Part shown: piece by piece, positions 1 to 9,566 of the stretch | Position numbering within the stretch: the first letter of the stretch is position 1 | How the letters are laid out: the number at the start of each line of letters is the position of its first letter | Assembly: GCA_024400915.1 (NCBI GenBank) | Contig: JAKSLX010000011.1 | Span: 1 to 64,000 of the forward strand | Source: Treponema sp. | GTDB taxonomy: Bacteria; Spirochaetota; Spirochaetia; Treponematales; Treponemataceae | Reading direction: 5' to 3' | Length of the DNA: 64,000 nucleotides | Made by a program: the position numbers and the translations under genes | Notes under the pieces: model-generated | Seen by the model: only the letters and a program-made list of their open reading frames with translations | Databases searched by the model: none | Told to the model about the DNA's origin: nothing

Positions 1-23
1 CCGAATCCTACACTCCCCAATAC

Positions 24-53
24 AAGTTTCTGTAAAAGCAGGAACTTTTTTTT
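24..53 (+). terminator. Intrinsic terminator of a gene left of the window
   Basis: Bases 24-32 pair with 39-47 in a 9-bp stem with one G-U pair and a 6-base loop. A run of eight T at 46-53 follows immediately. The orientation fits termination of a + strand transcript that enters from outside the window. No coding region is visible in bases 1-186. Confidence 0.7.
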
Positions 54-141
54 ATTTTAAACTGTTTTACCAAATCCTTTCATTTTTTTTCTGGCTTTTA
101 GTATTATTTTTTTATAATTAATTTATTTCCGTTACAAACTG

Positions 142-150
142 TGGTATAAT
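142..150 (+). promoter_or_regulatory. Extended -10 promoter of the aminotransferase gene
   Basis: TGGTATAAT at 142-150 is a perfect -10 box (145-150) with the upstream TG of an extended -10. The best -35 at 17-base spacing (122-127, TTTATT) is weak, as often seen with extended -10 promoters. A leader of about 30 bases with an AGGAG ribosome site precedes the ATG at 187. Confidence 0.55.
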
Positions 151-186
151 AAAATCATTGTAAAATAACAGTATCAGGAGCAATTT

Positions 187-1389
187 ATGCCTATTTCAAA
201 TAACATAAAAGAAACAATGACCAGCAAGGGTGCTGGTGTAATTCGCAAGATGTTTGAGGAAGGAATCAAACTTAAGGCCCAGTATGGCAATGACAAGGTA
301 TTTGACTTCAGCATCGGTAATCCTGATCTTGAGCCACCTGTAGAAGTAAAGGCTTCCATGGAAAAGAATGTTGGACTATGCCGTGAAAAGAATTTCCATG
401 GTTATATGCCTAATGCAGGTTTCCAGTTCTGCCGTGACGCAATGGCGGAAAAAACAAGCCTTGAACAGGGTGTAAAGGTTACTGGTGATTGCGTTATAAT
501 GTCTGTTGGTGCTGCAAGTGCCCTCAATGCTCTTTTTAAGGCCATTCTTAACGAAGGCGATAATGTCGTTGTTCCGGCTCCATATTTTACTGAATACAAG
601 CACTATGTAAAAAACCACGGTGGTGTTCTTGTTGAAGTTAATACCAAGGCAGACTTCAGCCTTGATGTGGAAGCAATTAAAGCTGCCCTTAATGAAAAGA
701 CTGCTGCCGTTCTCATCAACAGCCCAAATAATCCTACTGGACGCGTATATACAAAGGCAGAAATCGAAGCTCTTGCTAAGGTCCTTGAGGAACACGCTAC
801 AAAGTGTGGAAGAAAGCCTTATCTTGTATGTGACGAACCATATCGTGCAATCGTTTACGATGGGAAAGAGGTTCCAGGTGCTTTCCCGATCTATGACAGC
901 TCAATTGTCGTGACTTCATTTGCAAAAAACCTTTCCCTTCCTGGCGAAAGAATCGGCTACATCTGCGTAAATCCTGCATGCCCTGACAAGGATGAAGTTG
1001 TTGCCGCCTGTATTTTTACTACCCGTGTTCTTGGTTATGTAAATGCACCTGCATTCTTCCAGCGCGTTGTTGCAGAAACCTGGAATGCAAAGGTTGACTA
1101 TAGCCTTTACGAAACAAGGCGCAACATGGTCATGGATGTACTTGATGCCGCAGGAATCGAACATATTGTTCCAGAGGGAGCATTCTACATGTGGTGCAAG
1201 GCTCCAGACTGCTTCAATGGCGATGACATGGCTTTCTGTGACTACCTTAAGAAATATCTTATCCTTACGGCACCTGGAAGCGGCTTTGGCGGAAAGGGCT
1301 GGATAAGAATGGCATACTGCGTAAGTGCGGATTCTATCAAGAACTCAAAAGAGGCCTTTGTAAAAGCAATGGCTGATCTTAAAAAATAA
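187..1389 (+). CDS. PLP-dependent class I/II aminotransferase (aspartate type)
   Basis: This 400-aa cytosolic enzyme transfers amino groups between an amino acid (probably aspartate) and a 2-oxo acid. The fold-type-I signatures are visible: the NSPNNPTG segment in the middle, a CDEPY stretch holding the Asp that binds the PLP pyridine nitrogen, and SFAKNLSLPGERIG, whose Lys forms the Schiff base. The length is normal for the family. The start is supported by AGGAG 6-7 bases upstream of the ATG. It lies 21 bases before glgA on the same strand and is probably co-transcribed with it. The exact substrate cannot be read from sequence; alanine or aromatic preference is possible. Confidence 0.9.
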   Translation: MPISNNIKETMTSKGAGVIRKMFEEGIKLKAQYGNDKVFDFSIGNPDLEPPVEVKASMEKNVGLCREKNFHGYMPNAGFQFCRDAMAEKTSLEQGVKVTGDCVIMSVGAASALNALFKAILNEGDNVVVPAPYFTEYKHYVKNHGGVLVEVNTKADFSLDVEAIKAALNEKTAAVLINSPNNPTGRVYTKAEIEALAKVLEEHATKCGRKPYLVCDEPYRAIVYDGKEVPGAFPIYDSSIVVTSFAKNLSLPGERIGYICVNPACPDKDEVVAACIFTTRVLGYVNAPAFFQRVVAETWNAKVDYSLYETRRNMVMDVLDAAGIEHIVPEGAFYMWCKAPDCFNGDDMAFCDYLKKYLILTAPGSGFGGKGWIRMAYCVSADSIKNSKEAFVKAMADLKK

Positions 1390-1410
1390 ACTGAATCAAG
1401 GAGCATCTCT

Positions 1411-2880
1411 ATGAAAATTTTAATGGTAACAGCTGAAACAGTACCTTTTGCTAAAACTGGTGGACTTGCTGATATGGTAAGTGCTCTTGCTATTCAGCTT
1501 ACTAAAATGGGACATGATGTTAAGATTGTTATGCCTCGCTATTACAAGATTGACAGAAGCAAGCTTACATTGCTTGAAGGACCTATGGCTATTGCTGCAG
1601 GACAGCAGGAAACCTGGTCTGCAGTCTATACAACTACAATGCCAGGCTGCGACAAGCTTTCCGTATATTTTATCGATCACGAGCAGTGTTTTGGCCGTGA
1701 TGGTGTTTATGGTGTTCCATCTGAAACAGATTTCCACGACAATCCATACCGTTTTGCAGTCCTCAATCACGGTGCTTTCCAGCTATGCCGCAAATTGGAC
1801 TGGTATCCTGATGTAATCCATTGCCATGATTGGTCTGCCTGTCTTGCTCCTGCCATCCTTAAGCATGTTTGCCGCTACTGCGGTTTTGAAAAGACAGCAT
1901 CCGTACTTACAATCCACAACCAGGGATATCAGGGACAGTATTCAAAGGATTCATTTACTTCCCTTGGTATTGACTGGGGATTGTACTATGGTGCAGGGTT
2001 TGAGCATAACGGTGGAATCAACTTCCTTCAGGCTGGCGTAACTTCTGCTGACATGATTACAACCGTTTCTCCAACCTATGCAAAGGAAATCCAGACTCCT
2101 GAAGGTGGTTTTGGCATGGATGGACTTTTGCGTGTTCGCAGTGAAGTTGTACGCGGTGTCCTTAACGGAGCTGACCTTAAGGAATGGAGCCCAGAAGTAG
2201 ACAAGAAGATTCCTGCAAAATATTCTGCAAAGGATATGAAGGGTAAGGCCATCTGTAAGGAAGAACTACAGAAGAAAATGGGTCTTGAAATCAACCCTGA
2301 CATTCCTGTAATCGGTATTGTTACTCGTCTTGCAGACCAGAAGGGCATTGCAGAAATCTTTGCGCCTTCTTACGGTTCGATCTATCAGATTTGTAACGAC
2401 ATGAAGGTACAGGTAGTTGTTCTTGGTAGCGGTGAAGCCTGGTGTGAAAATGAAATCCGCAACCTTCAGTCAAAGCTTCCAAACTTCCGCGCTTATATTG
2501 GCTATGATGATGCTTTGAGCCACCTTATTGAAGCAGGTTCAGACTTCTTCCTTATGCCTTCCAAATATGAGCCTTGTGGATTGAATCAGATTTATTCCAT
2601 GCTTTACGGAACTCTTCCTATCGTCCGAAAGACTGGCGGTCTTGCTGATACTGTCGACAACTACAATCAGGAAACTGGTGATGGAACAGGCTTCGTATTC
2701 GAGCAGCTTACTCCTCGTGCAATCTATGACACTGTGGGTTGGGCAGTCTGGGCCTACTATAACAAGAAGGATCACATCAAGAAAATGCAGCAGACCGGCA
2801 TGAAGAAAACCTTTGGTTGGGATGAAGCTGCAGAAAAGTATCTTGAAATCTACAACGAGGCAATTTTCCGCGGTTGCTAA
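1411..2880 (+). CDS. glgA: Glycogen synthase, GT5 family
   Basis: This 489-aa ADP-glucose:glucan 4-alpha-glucosyltransferase elongates glycogen in the cytosol. The donor-binding KTGGL motif is intact at residues 15-19, with Lys15 at the same position as in E. coli GlgA. An HCHDW segment follows, then the Arg and Lys of the TRLADQKG segment, and the C-terminal YEPCGLNQ motif carries the catalytic-site Glu. The length is typical. AAGGAG precedes the ATG. A second, divergent GT5 gene lies at 47122-48675, so this copy is the better candidate for the real glycogen synthase. Confidence 0.95.
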   Translation: MKILMVTAETVPFAKTGGLADMVSALAIQLTKMGHDVKIVMPRYYKIDRSKLTLLEGPMAIAAGQQETWSAVYTTTMPGCDKLSVYFIDHEQCFGRDGVYGVPSETDFHDNPYRFAVLNHGAFQLCRKLDWYPDVIHCHDWSACLAPAILKHVCRYCGFEKTASVLTIHNQGYQGQYSKDSFTSLGIDWGLYYGAGFEHNGGINFLQAGVTSADMITTVSPTYAKEIQTPEGGFGMDGLLRVRSEVVRGVLNGADLKEWSPEVDKKIPAKYSAKDMKGKAICKEELQKKMGLEINPDIPVIGIVTRLADQKGIAEIFAPSYGSIYQICNDMKVQVVVLGSGEAWCENEIRNLQSKLPNFRAYIGYDDALSHLIEAGSDFFLMPSKYEPCGLNQIYSMLYGTLPIVRKTGGLADTVDNYNQETGDGTGFVFEQLTPRAIYDTVGWAVWAYYNKKDHIKKMQQTGMKKTFGWDEAAEKYLEIYNEAIFRGC

Positions 2881-2890
2881 ATAACAAACA

Positions 2891-3017
2891 AAAGGGCTGT
2901 CTAATAAGTATTTATGCTAGCGGTCATTGAGCCTGTCGAAATGACCAAAATACCAGCTATGGTGGTTTCGACAAGCTCAACCACCATAAAACATACTTTT
3001 GGGACAGCCCCTTTTTT
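2891..3017. terminator. Nested double-hairpin terminator with complementary loops
   Basis: An outer stem joins GGGCTGTC (2894-2901, preceded by AAA) to GACAGCCC (3003-3010), followed by a T run (3012-3017). Inside sit two perfect hairpins. The first is GGTCATT/AATGACC (2922-2928 with 2940-2946) with an 11-base loop. The second is a 10-bp stem (2958-2967 with 2979-2988), also with an 11-base loop. The two loops, GAGCCTGTCGA and TCGACAAGCTC, are complementary at 10 of 11 bases. The element lies between convergent glgA and the beta-propeller gene, so it can terminate in both directions. The inner part resembles dispersed REP-like hairpins built on a TCGACAGGCTCA core. Confidence 0.7.
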
Positions 3018-3076
3018 GTTCATATTAAATGTTTTTGCTTGGCTGCATAATGCAAAAGTTTTTTGTTTAGTTGCTG

Positions 3077-5038
3077 TCAGTTTACAAGGTCAAACCATTC
3101 ACCGTCTGTGGTAAGTACCCAGTCTGCGATCAGAACTTGAGAACCGGAATTATACCAGGAAATGCTTCCGTTACGGTTAAGGACAGCAACTTTTGTTCCG
3201 GCTGAGGCTGCCTTAATTGGCATGGAAGCTGAACGCTTGTAAACAGTTGTTTTTCTTGTTCCTGTATTGCAGGCACGTACCGTATTCTTACCGATGTTTG
3301 TAAAAATCAAAGGAAGTTTGATTGAAGTAAAGGCAGTGCTGTCTTCAGCAGAAAGACTGAAAAGGGAAGTTTGCACGTTGGTCTTTGGATTGTAAGAGAA
3401 AACTTCTGTCTTTACGCCATTGTTGGAATTGATTCCGATTCCATATACATTCGAATTTTCTGTTGAAAAATCATAGCTGAGGGAGAAAGCAACGTCTCCG
3501 TTAAACTTCAAAGGTACGGTTTCGCCAGTCTGAAGGTTTACATTTATGAGTGGGCTGTCTCCTCTGCCTGTTCCTGTTTTTGCAACATAGAGGGTGTTTT
3601 CATCAATTAAAACAGCATCCTGAATTGATGTTCCGGTGTAGACTTCGTTGTTTGTACCGTTATCAAGATTATATATGCAAACGGAATTTGTTCCTGAGAC
3701 ATAGATTATCTTGTTGTTTGCAATTCTAAGAGCCCTAATCTGGTTTGAAGGATTGAATAGGGATTCCATGTTTTCGCTTCCATCCAGTGAAAGCATCTGA
3801 ACTGTCTTTGCCGTATTCCTTGACCAAAGGACGATCTTGTCGTTGTATTTGATTAGGTTGCTGTGGCTAGGATTTGTACCTATTCTGCTCATGATCCTTG
3901 TGTCAAAGGAAGTCTTGTAGATACTGTTGTTGGTAAGGAAATAGAACTCGTTTCCGCTTGCATCAATATCATAAATTTTCTGATACATGTTTTCAGTGAT
4001 AGAGAACAGACTGTAAAGTTCAGATTCCGGAATGTCCGTCATTGTGTAGATATTTCCGGACTGAGTTCCAAGCATGATGGAACCCGCATTTTTTGATGCG
4101 CAAGTAAAGGAATCACGGCTTTTAAGTCCCGTAAAATTCTTTACAATAAGGGGTGCCGGAACATTAAATCCCGTAAGTAGTTTCTTAAGGTTCTCCGCGT
4201 TTACAAGGCGAAGTGACCAGGTTCTGCCGGATTCAGTGGTAAAATAAAGCCCCTGTTTATCACCCTGATCGAATTCAGAAGCAAAAATGAGGCCGTTGTT
4301 TGCAGGATATGTGGCAAGGGTTTTTCCGTCGGCCGCATCAATGAGATAAACCGTATTATCCTTGATGCCAGCAAAAAGCCTGTTGTTAAGCTTTCCTGTG
4401 CCAAAAATGATTGGTTGCTGCAGGGCAGGAACAGTGGAAAACTTTTTTTCTGCCTTATGAGTCTGCATGTTGTAATAGATGAGAGCACCTGTTCTTGAAT
4501 AGAGGACAGCCTTTTTTTCAGATGCCCCGGTTTTTGCCATGGAAATTATGCCTGGAACATCACTGATTTTCTTTGTAACATTTCCGGTTCTTGCGTTAAG
4601 GATATAGCAGCCGTTTACTGCATTTGTTCCGACCATAAGATAATTTCCTTTGGCGGAAAATGTAATTGATGCGATGGAATCTGAAAATCTCTTTGAAAAG
4701 CGTTTTCCAAAAGTTTTTGGGTCGATTACCGTAACACGGTGAACGGAAATACCGTCGGTTTCGTAGACTGCCACATCTCCTGAAACTGGATTTCTGGCAA
4801 CCTTCTGGATCTGTAGGTCTGATACCTGATAGTGTTCTCCCATGCCGTCAGAAGACCATTTTACAAGGAAGCCGTCACTGCCGGCAGAGTAGAAGCTGCT
4901 GTCAAAATTCGATGCAGTTTCAAAAGGCTGTATGTGATTAACTTTTCCTTCATGGGACTGTGTAGAAACATATGCCTGACCAAAGGCTGCAGTTCCCATA
5001 AAGAATATTAAACTGTATAAAATTTTATTCATTTTCAT
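3077..5038 (-). CDS. Exported beta-propeller (WD40/PQQ-like) protein, unknown function
   Basis: This 653-aa protein has an N-terminal signal peptide (Lys-rich start, hydrophobic core, end near AAFGQA at about residue 22) and no later membrane segment. It is therefore probably periplasmic or outer-membrane associated. The rest is built of short beta-rich repeats with recurring G-T-G/N-x-V-Y-I/L units, which is what WD40- or PQQ-type propellers look like. I see no catalytic motif. GGAG lies 8 bases before the ATG. It is the last gene of the rpsB-to-rseP run, 15 bases after rseP. A second exported propeller gene is at 50513-52276. Function is not known to me. Confidence 0.75.
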   Translation of the reverse strand: MKMNKILYSLIFFMGTAAFGQAYVSTQSHEGKVNHIQPFETASNFDSSFYSAGSDGFLVKWSSDGMGEHYQVSDLQIQKVARNPVSGDVAVYETDGISVHRVTVIDPKTFGKRFSKRFSDSIASITFSAKGNYLMVGTNAVNGCYILNARTGNVTKKISDVPGIISMAKTGASEKKAVLYSRTGALIYYNMQTHKAEKKFSTVPALQQPIIFGTGKLNNRLFAGIKDNTVYLIDAADGKTLATYPANNGLIFASEFDQGDKQGLYFTTESGRTWSLRLVNAENLKKLLTGFNVPAPLIVKNFTGLKSRDSFTCASKNAGSIMLGTQSGNIYTMTDIPESELYSLFSITENMYQKIYDIDASGNEFYFLTNNSIYKTSFDTRIMSRIGTNPSHSNLIKYNDKIVLWSRNTAKTVQMLSLDGSENMESLFNPSNQIRALRIANNKIIYVSGTNSVCIYNLDNGTNNEVYTGTSIQDAVLIDENTLYVAKTGTGRGDSPLINVNLQTGETVPLKFNGDVAFSLSYDFSTENSNVYGIGINSNNGVKTEVFSYNPKTNVQTSLFSLSAEDSTAFTSIKLPLIFTNIGKNTVRACNTGTRKTTVYKRSASMPIKAASAGTKVAVLNRNGSISWYNSGSQVLIADWVLTTDGEWFDLVN

Positions 5039-5053
5039 ATTGATTCTCCGTTT

Positions 5054-6166
5054 TTACTTTTTTATGAAGTACAGAAAGTCTCCGAAAAGTGCGAAAACCA
5101 TCAATGCTCCTATTATAACGATTCCTACCATCTGAATATAGTACAGGAGTTTTGGCGAAAGTTTTTTTCTGGATACGAATTCAATAAAAGCAAAAACAAT
5201 CAGTCCTCCATCAAGAACCGGAACAGGAAGCAAATTGGTTAAGAAAAGGGAAATGGAAATGACCGCAAGTAATTCCAATGTGCTTACAATGCCTGCCCTT
5301 AATCCAGTGCTGAATCCTGCCTGAATTGTATCCCCAAGCATTGATGTGATTCTTGCAGGTCCAGATACGGCATTCTGAACTTTTACACCTTTAAAAAGAA
5401 TCCTTACACTTTTGATGGTCATTGCAATTACTTTTAATGATTCTGTCAAACCTTCCTTTACGGCTCCAGGAAAGTTTTTCCTTTCATGTTCTTTTTTTTG
5501 GATGGAATTTCTGTCAGAAACGATTCCAATTTTTCCGCTTCCAGTTTCCTTGTCAAGATCCGTATGTACTGTAAATTCAAGTCGTGCTCCGTTACGTTCT
5601 ACTTCTATAATAATGTCTTCATCCGGGTGGGTTGATACAAAGGAGGCTATTTCTGAAAAATCTGAAACGGGGGTTTTGTTTAGTGAAACAATGGCATCAC
5701 CGGATTCAAGACCTGCTTCATGAGCTGAAGAATGGAGTTCGGGATAAATCTCATCTGCCATGGAAACTTTGTTGCCAGCCGTATAGTAGGTATATCCAAT
5801 GATGGCAATCAAAAAGAATGCAAGGAATCCGAAAATAAAATTGAAAAGAGGACCTGCAAATGCAATTAAAAGTCTTTTCAAAGGATGAACTCCATAGAAT
5901 GAATCTTTTCCAGCCTCTATGGTTTTAAGATTATCCTCAAGGGCATTTTTAAAATCCTGTTCTCCCTTCATTGCGCAGTAACCGCCTAAGGGAATAAGGG
6001 AAATTCTGTAGTCTGTTTCCTTATGTTGATGATGAAGCAATACAGGACCCATTCCGATTGAAAAGGCTTCAACTTTTACACCCGAAAGTCTGGCTGCAAT
6101 GAAGTGACCAAGTTCGTGAAAAAAAACAAGAAAGCCGAGTCCAATGATTCCAAGTACGAAAGTCAA
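5054..6166 (-). CDS. rseP: Site-2 intramembrane zinc metalloprotease RseP
   Basis: This 370-aa multi-pass membrane protease cuts membrane-embedded substrates such as anti-sigma factors or signal-peptide remnants. HELGH at residues 17-21 supplies two zinc ligands and the catalytic Glu in the first membrane helix. A single PDZ domain lies around residues 130-205 and the C-terminal PVPVLDGG motif carries the third zinc-binding residue. The start is TTG (6164-6166) with GGGAG 7 bases upstream; no in-frame ATG fits better. It lies 14 bases behind dxr. It has one PDZ domain where E. coli RseP has two. Confidence 0.92.
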   Translation of the reverse strand: MTFVLGIIGLGFLVFFHELGHFIAARLSGVKVEAFSIGMGPVLLHHQHKETDYRISLIPLGGYCAMKGEQDFKNALEDNLKTIEAGKDSFYGVHPLKRLLIAFAGPLFNFIFGFLAFFLIAIIGYTYYTAGNKVSMADEIYPELHSSAHEAGLESGDAIVSLNKTPVSDFSEIASFVSTHPDEDIIIEVERNGARLEFTVHTDLDKETGSGKIGIVSDRNSIQKKEHERKNFPGAVKEGLTESLKVIAMTIKSVRILFKGVKVQNAVSGPARITSMLGDTIQAGFSTGLRAGIVSTLELLAVISISLFLTNLLPVPVLDGGLIVFAFIEFVSRKKLSPKLLYYIQMVGIVIIGALMVFALFGDFLYFIKK

Positions 6167-6180
6167 TCTGCATCTCCCGC

Positions 6181-7290
6181 CTAACTGGCCATCATTGATT
6201 CAAGAATTTCTAGGGCAGTTTTTCTTGCTGATCTGTCGGCTTCATAAACTTTATCGAGGGTATCTGGCGTCATTGACCAGTCCTTTTCAAGGGTTTTTGA
6301 AACGATTTCCGCAATTTGAAGGAAAGAGCATTTTTTTTCAATGAAAGCTGCGACTGCAATTTCGTTGGCCGCATTGAAGGCTATGGTATAGGAATTGCTT
6401 TTCTTTGCACATTCGTAGGCAAGGGCAAGCAAAGGAAAGGAATCCATTCTAGGGGGAAAGAAAGTCATTTCGCCGCAAGCTGCAAGGTCAAAAGGTTCAA
6501 GGTAATTTTCCCTGTATTCTGGCCATACCAAAGCACCGTAAATTGGATGCCTCATGTCTGGATTTGAAATCTGGGCATAGAGAACACCGTCTTTTGTACG
6601 TACAAGGGAATGAATAAGGCTTTGTGGATGAACCACAACTTTAACTTTGTCCGGGCTAAAGTCAAAAAGGCGAACGGCTTCAATTACTTCAAGTCCTTTG
6701 TTTGCAAGGGATGCGCTGTCGATTGTGATTTTTGGTCCCATGTTCCAGGTAGGATGCTTGAGGGCATCTTCAACGGTAACGGTTTTTAATTCTTCGTCAG
6801 AAAGTTTCCTGAAAGGACCTCCACTGGCAGTAATTACTATTTCTGAAAGATTTTCCGTTCCGATTTTCTGGGTCAAGTTGAAAATTGCACTGTGTTCACT
6901 GTCAACAGGAACAATATGGCAGTTGTTTTCCGCTGCAAGATTCTTTACCACATGCCAGGCCATTACAACAGTTTCTTTGTTTGCCAGGGCAAGATCAATT
7001 CCATTTTTCAAGACAAGAACACTAGGTTCAAGTCCTGCTGCCCCAGCTATTCCGTTTACTGCAATGTCTGCTTTCGAATCTTTAATAAGGGATTCTAAGC
7101 CCTTAATTCCATCTCGGGAAAATACTGTTCCTTTGCAATTGAATTCCCTGCAAAGTTCTTCAACAGCTTTCTCATTTTTACCAGCAGCAACACCGCAAAC
7201 TTCAAAATCAGCAGGCATGTTGCGGCAAATGTCAATTGTCTGTTTTCCTATGGAACCTGTGCAGCCAAGAACTAAAACTTTTTTTTTCAT
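6181..7290 (-). CDS. dxr: 1-deoxy-D-xylulose 5-phosphate reductoisomerase
   Basis: This 369-aa enzyme is the second step of the non-mevalonate isoprenoid pathway, converting DXP to MEP with NADPH. The Rossmann motif GCTGSIG is at residues 9-15. The metal-binding [10 protein letters not shown] segment and the substrate-binding ASGGPFR and [11 protein letters not shown] segments are intact. The start codon shares one base with the stop codon of cdsA (TGATG), so translation is coupled. Its product feeds the undecaprenyl chain made by UppS, encoded two genes upstream. Confidence 0.95.
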   Translation of the reverse strand: MKKKVLVLGCTGSIGKQTIDICRNMPADFEVCGVAAGKNEKAVEELCREFNCKGTVFSRDGIKGLESLIKDSKADIAVNGIAGAAGLEPSVLVLKNGIDLALANKETVVMAWHVVKNLAAENNCHIVPVDSEHSAIFNLTQKIGTENLSEIVITASGGPFRKLSDEELKTVTVEDALKHPTWNMGPKITIDSASLANKGLEVIEAVRLFDFSPDKVKVVVHPQSLIHSLVRTKDGVLYAQISNPDMRHPIYGALVWPEYRENYLEPFDLAACGEMTFFPPRMDSFPLLALAYECAKKSNSYTIAFNAANEIAVAAFIEKKCSFLQIAEIVSKTLEKDWSMTPDTLDKVYEADRSARKTALEILESMMAS

Positions 7291-8174
7291 CAGTTGAATG
7301 GTCCAAAGAAAATAGAGAAAAGAATGTAGAAAATAGGTGCAGACATAACGATGGAATCAAGGGAGTCGAGCATACCGCCACGCCCTGGAATTACATTTCC
7401 GCTGTCCTTTACGCCTGCAGATCTTTTGAAAACGGATTCAGCAAGGTCACCTACGATTGAAGAGAGAGCAATGAATACACCTGTAATTATAAGTTTTACA
7501 AGTCCACCCTCAAAAAACTCCTTCCATACAAAATAGCTTAGCACGCCTGCTGCTACGGCTCCTAAAATTCCTCCAAAGAATCCTACAAGGCTCTTGTTTG
7601 GACTTGCCTTTACATAACCTCTGGTACTTTTTCCCAGAAGCACTCCAAAGAACCAGGCAATGCTGTCCGTAAAGAAAACCATGAGCAGCATGATGCTGAT
7701 TGCCGGGGTCGTTATGCTTGTTCCGTTAAGCTGCCATACTGTCATCCTTGAGATAAAAGTCAGGAGAAAACCGGTATATGTAATTGTAAATACAGAACAT
7801 GCAATTTTATCTAGGGAATCTTTAAAATCGGGAGCAGTAAAAACTTCTACACCAAGGAGAACAAGAAGCACAAGTATGTAGACGAAGGTAATTATTTCCT
7901 GCCCATGGGGATGCTTCATGTCAAAAAGAGCTGGAAGTACAGCACATAAACCTGCAACAATTGCTATTAAGGCTGTACAGGTCACAATCATCTTCTTTGG
8001 AAGAAGCTTGTGGTTTACTGCGAATATGTCGTAAAGTTCACTTGCACCTATGGTGGCGGCAAAACATATGAGCAAATGCAGGGGCAGGTGATTGTAGGAA
8101 GGCCAAATTACGATTCCTATAACAAGAGGAACACCGATAAAAAATGTAAATAAGCGGGATGCAACTTTACTCAT
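7290..8174 (-). CDS. cdsA: Phosphatidate cytidylyltransferase
   Basis: This 294-aa integral membrane enzyme makes CDP-diacylglycerol from CTP and phosphatidic acid. About eight hydrophobic segments are visible. The C-terminal family signature is present ([18 protein letters not shown] followed by [10 protein letters not shown]), with the key acidic residues kept. Two positions differ from the usual GHGG and LDR forms: the His is Arg and the Arg is Ser. I do not know whether this variation is common in spirochaetes. It overlaps uppS by 4 bases (ATGA) and shares one base with dxr. Confidence 0.9.
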   Translation of the reverse strand: MSKVASRLFTFFIGVPLVIGIVIWPSYNHLPLHLLICFAATIGASELYDIFAVNHKLLPKKMIVTCTALIAIVAGLCAVLPALFDMKHPHGQEIITFVYILVLLVLLGVEVFTAPDFKDSLDKIACSVFTITYTGFLLTFISRMTVWQLNGTSITTPAISIMLLMVFFTDSIAWFFGVLLGKSTRGYVKASPNKSLVGFFGGILGAVAAGVLSYFVWKEFFEGGLVKLIITGVFIALSSIVGDLAESVFKRSAGVKDSGNVIPGRGGMLDSLDSIVMSAPIFYILFSIFFGPFN

Positions 8175-8908
8175 TGTGGAACAGCTCCAAATCTTCTGGT
8201 TCTTTTCTGGAATTCTGCAATGTCACTGTAGAATTCATCTTTATGGTAATCAGGCCAGAGAGTATCCTTAAACAAAAGTTCGGCATAAGCAGAATGCCAC
8301 ATTAAAAAATTGCTCAGTCGCTTTTCTCCGCCTGTTCTAATCAGCAAATCAACATCGGGAAGCTCTGGAACATCAAAACTTCCTGAAATTGATTCCTCTG
8401 TAATTGAATCTGGATTAACACCTTCTGAAATAAGTTTTTTTATGCCTCGGATTATTTCACTTCTACCACCGTAGTTGATTGCAAGGCAAATGGTAAGTTT
8501 GTCTGTAAAGGATTCAGTGTCTTTTTCAATCTGATTGAGATCTTCCTGAACATTTTTAGGAAGTCCATTTCTGTCTCCAAGAAGTTTTACACGGATACCG
8601 TTTTCTTTACAGAAGGAGAATTCGGAAAGTAGGTAAGTGTGGATCAGATTCATCAGGAAACCAACTTCTTCTTTAGTCCTTTTCCAGTTTTCTGTTGAGA
8701 AAACATAAAAGGTTATGTACTTGAGACCTAAATCAGAAGCAGCCTTTGCAATTTCCTTTGCACGCTTAAGGCCTTCTGTATGTCCATTAGTGCGGATCTG
8801 ATTGCGGTTTTTAGCCCAGCGACCATTGCCGTCCATGATGATTGCTACATGTTCCGGCAGCTGATCCCTGTTAATTTCAATGGTAGTTGAAACTGATGAA
8901 TCTGACAT
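8171..8908 (-). CDS. uppS: Undecaprenyl diphosphate synthase (cis-prenyltransferase)
   Basis: This 245-aa cytosolic enzyme condenses isopentenyl diphosphate units onto farnesyl diphosphate to give the C55 lipid carrier for peptidoglycan. The signature IIMDGNGRWAK is at residues 23-33 and catalytic Asp26 is at the same number as in E. coli. The downstream RTGGEKRLSNF segment that binds diphosphate is intact, and the length is normal. It sits between frr and cdsA with a 4-base overlap into cdsA. Confidence 0.95.
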   Translation of the reverse strand: MSDSSVSTTIEINRDQLPEHVAIIMDGNGRWAKNRNQIRTNGHTEGLKRAKEIAKAASDLGLKYITFYVFSTENWKRTKEEVGFLMNLIHTYLLSEFSFCKENGIRVKLLGDRNGLPKNVQEDLNQIEKDTESFTDKLTICLAINYGGRSEIIRGIKKLISEGVNPDSITEESISGSFDVPELPDVDLLIRTGGEKRLSNFLMWHSAYAELLFKDTLWPDYHKDEFYSDIAEFQKRTRRFGAVPQ

Positions 8909-8914
8909 GGGAAA

Positions 8915-9454
8915 TTATTCCATTATTTCCTTTTCTTTAGCTTCGTAAACCTTGTTGATTTCATCAATGTATTTATCTGTAAGCTTCTGAAGCTTGTCTG
9001 TTTCTGTCTTCAACTGATCTTCTGTAAGTTCACCAGCCTTCTGCTGCTTCTTGAGATCATCGTTACCGTCACGGCGAATGTTACGGATTGTTGTGCGGTA
9101 GTTTTCAGCAGTTGCCTTAGCCTGCTTAACAAGTTCCTTGCGGCGGTCTGCTGTTAGTGGAGGAATAGCAATACGGATTACTTTTCCGTCGTTATTTGGG
9201 TTCAATCCAAGTTCAGCCTTCTGAATTGCTTTTTCGATGTCACCCATAATCGACTTGTCAAATGGAGAAATTACAAGTGAACGAGCATCTGGAACTGAAA
9301 TTGTTCCAACCTGGCTAATAGGAGTAGGTGTTCCGTAGTAGTCTACGCGAACCTTGTCCAAAATAGATGCACTTGCACGACCTGTGCGGATTGTATTGTA
9401 TTCGTCCTTGAGGGCGTTAACTGTTTTTTCCATGCGGCTTTCGTTGTCTGCCAT
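8915..9454 (-). CDS. frr: Ribosome recycling factor
   Basis: This 179-aa factor splits post-termination ribosomes together with EF-G. The all-helical arm and the conserved RTGRAS segment near the N-terminus are present, as are the basic VRIAIPPLTADRR-type segment and the IRRDGND segment. The reading frame can be extended four codons to an ATG at 9466. That ATG has no ribosome site, whereas GGAG lies just before the ATG at 9454, so 9454 is chosen. The gene is 6 bases ahead of uppS. Confidence 0.93.
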   Translation of the reverse strand: MADNESRMEKTVNALKDEYNTIRTGRASASILDKVRVDYYGTPTPISQVGTISVPDARSLVISPFDKSIMGDIEKAIQKAELGLNPNNDGKVIRIAIPPLTADRRKELVKQAKATAENYRTTIRNIRRDGNDDLKKQQKAGELTEDQLKTETDKLQKLTDKYIDEINKVYEAKEKEIME

Positions 9455-9521
9455 AATTGTCTCCATGAATTAAAGGTTAAAAATCAGGTGCAGCAAACTG
9501 CACTGTATGACATAAACTTAA

Positions 9522-9553
9522 ATAGCGGTCAGCCCCGAAAGGAAGACCGCTAT
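9522..9553 (-). terminator. Hairpin between tsf and frr (weak terminator or attenuator)
   Basis: A 9-bp perfect stem pairs 9522-9530 with 9545-9553 around a 14-base loop that may itself close through a CC-GAAA-GG mini-hairpin. On the minus strand it follows the tsf stop codon. Only a short T-rich stretch follows, so it may reduce rather than stop read-through into frr. Confidence 0.45.
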
Positions 9554-9566
9554 CAATTATCAAAAA

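Noticed and set aside
6647..7297. 216-codon frame antisense to dxr
   Set aside because: It is a Ser/Thr-rich mirror of dxr codons with no recognisable domain or start signal.
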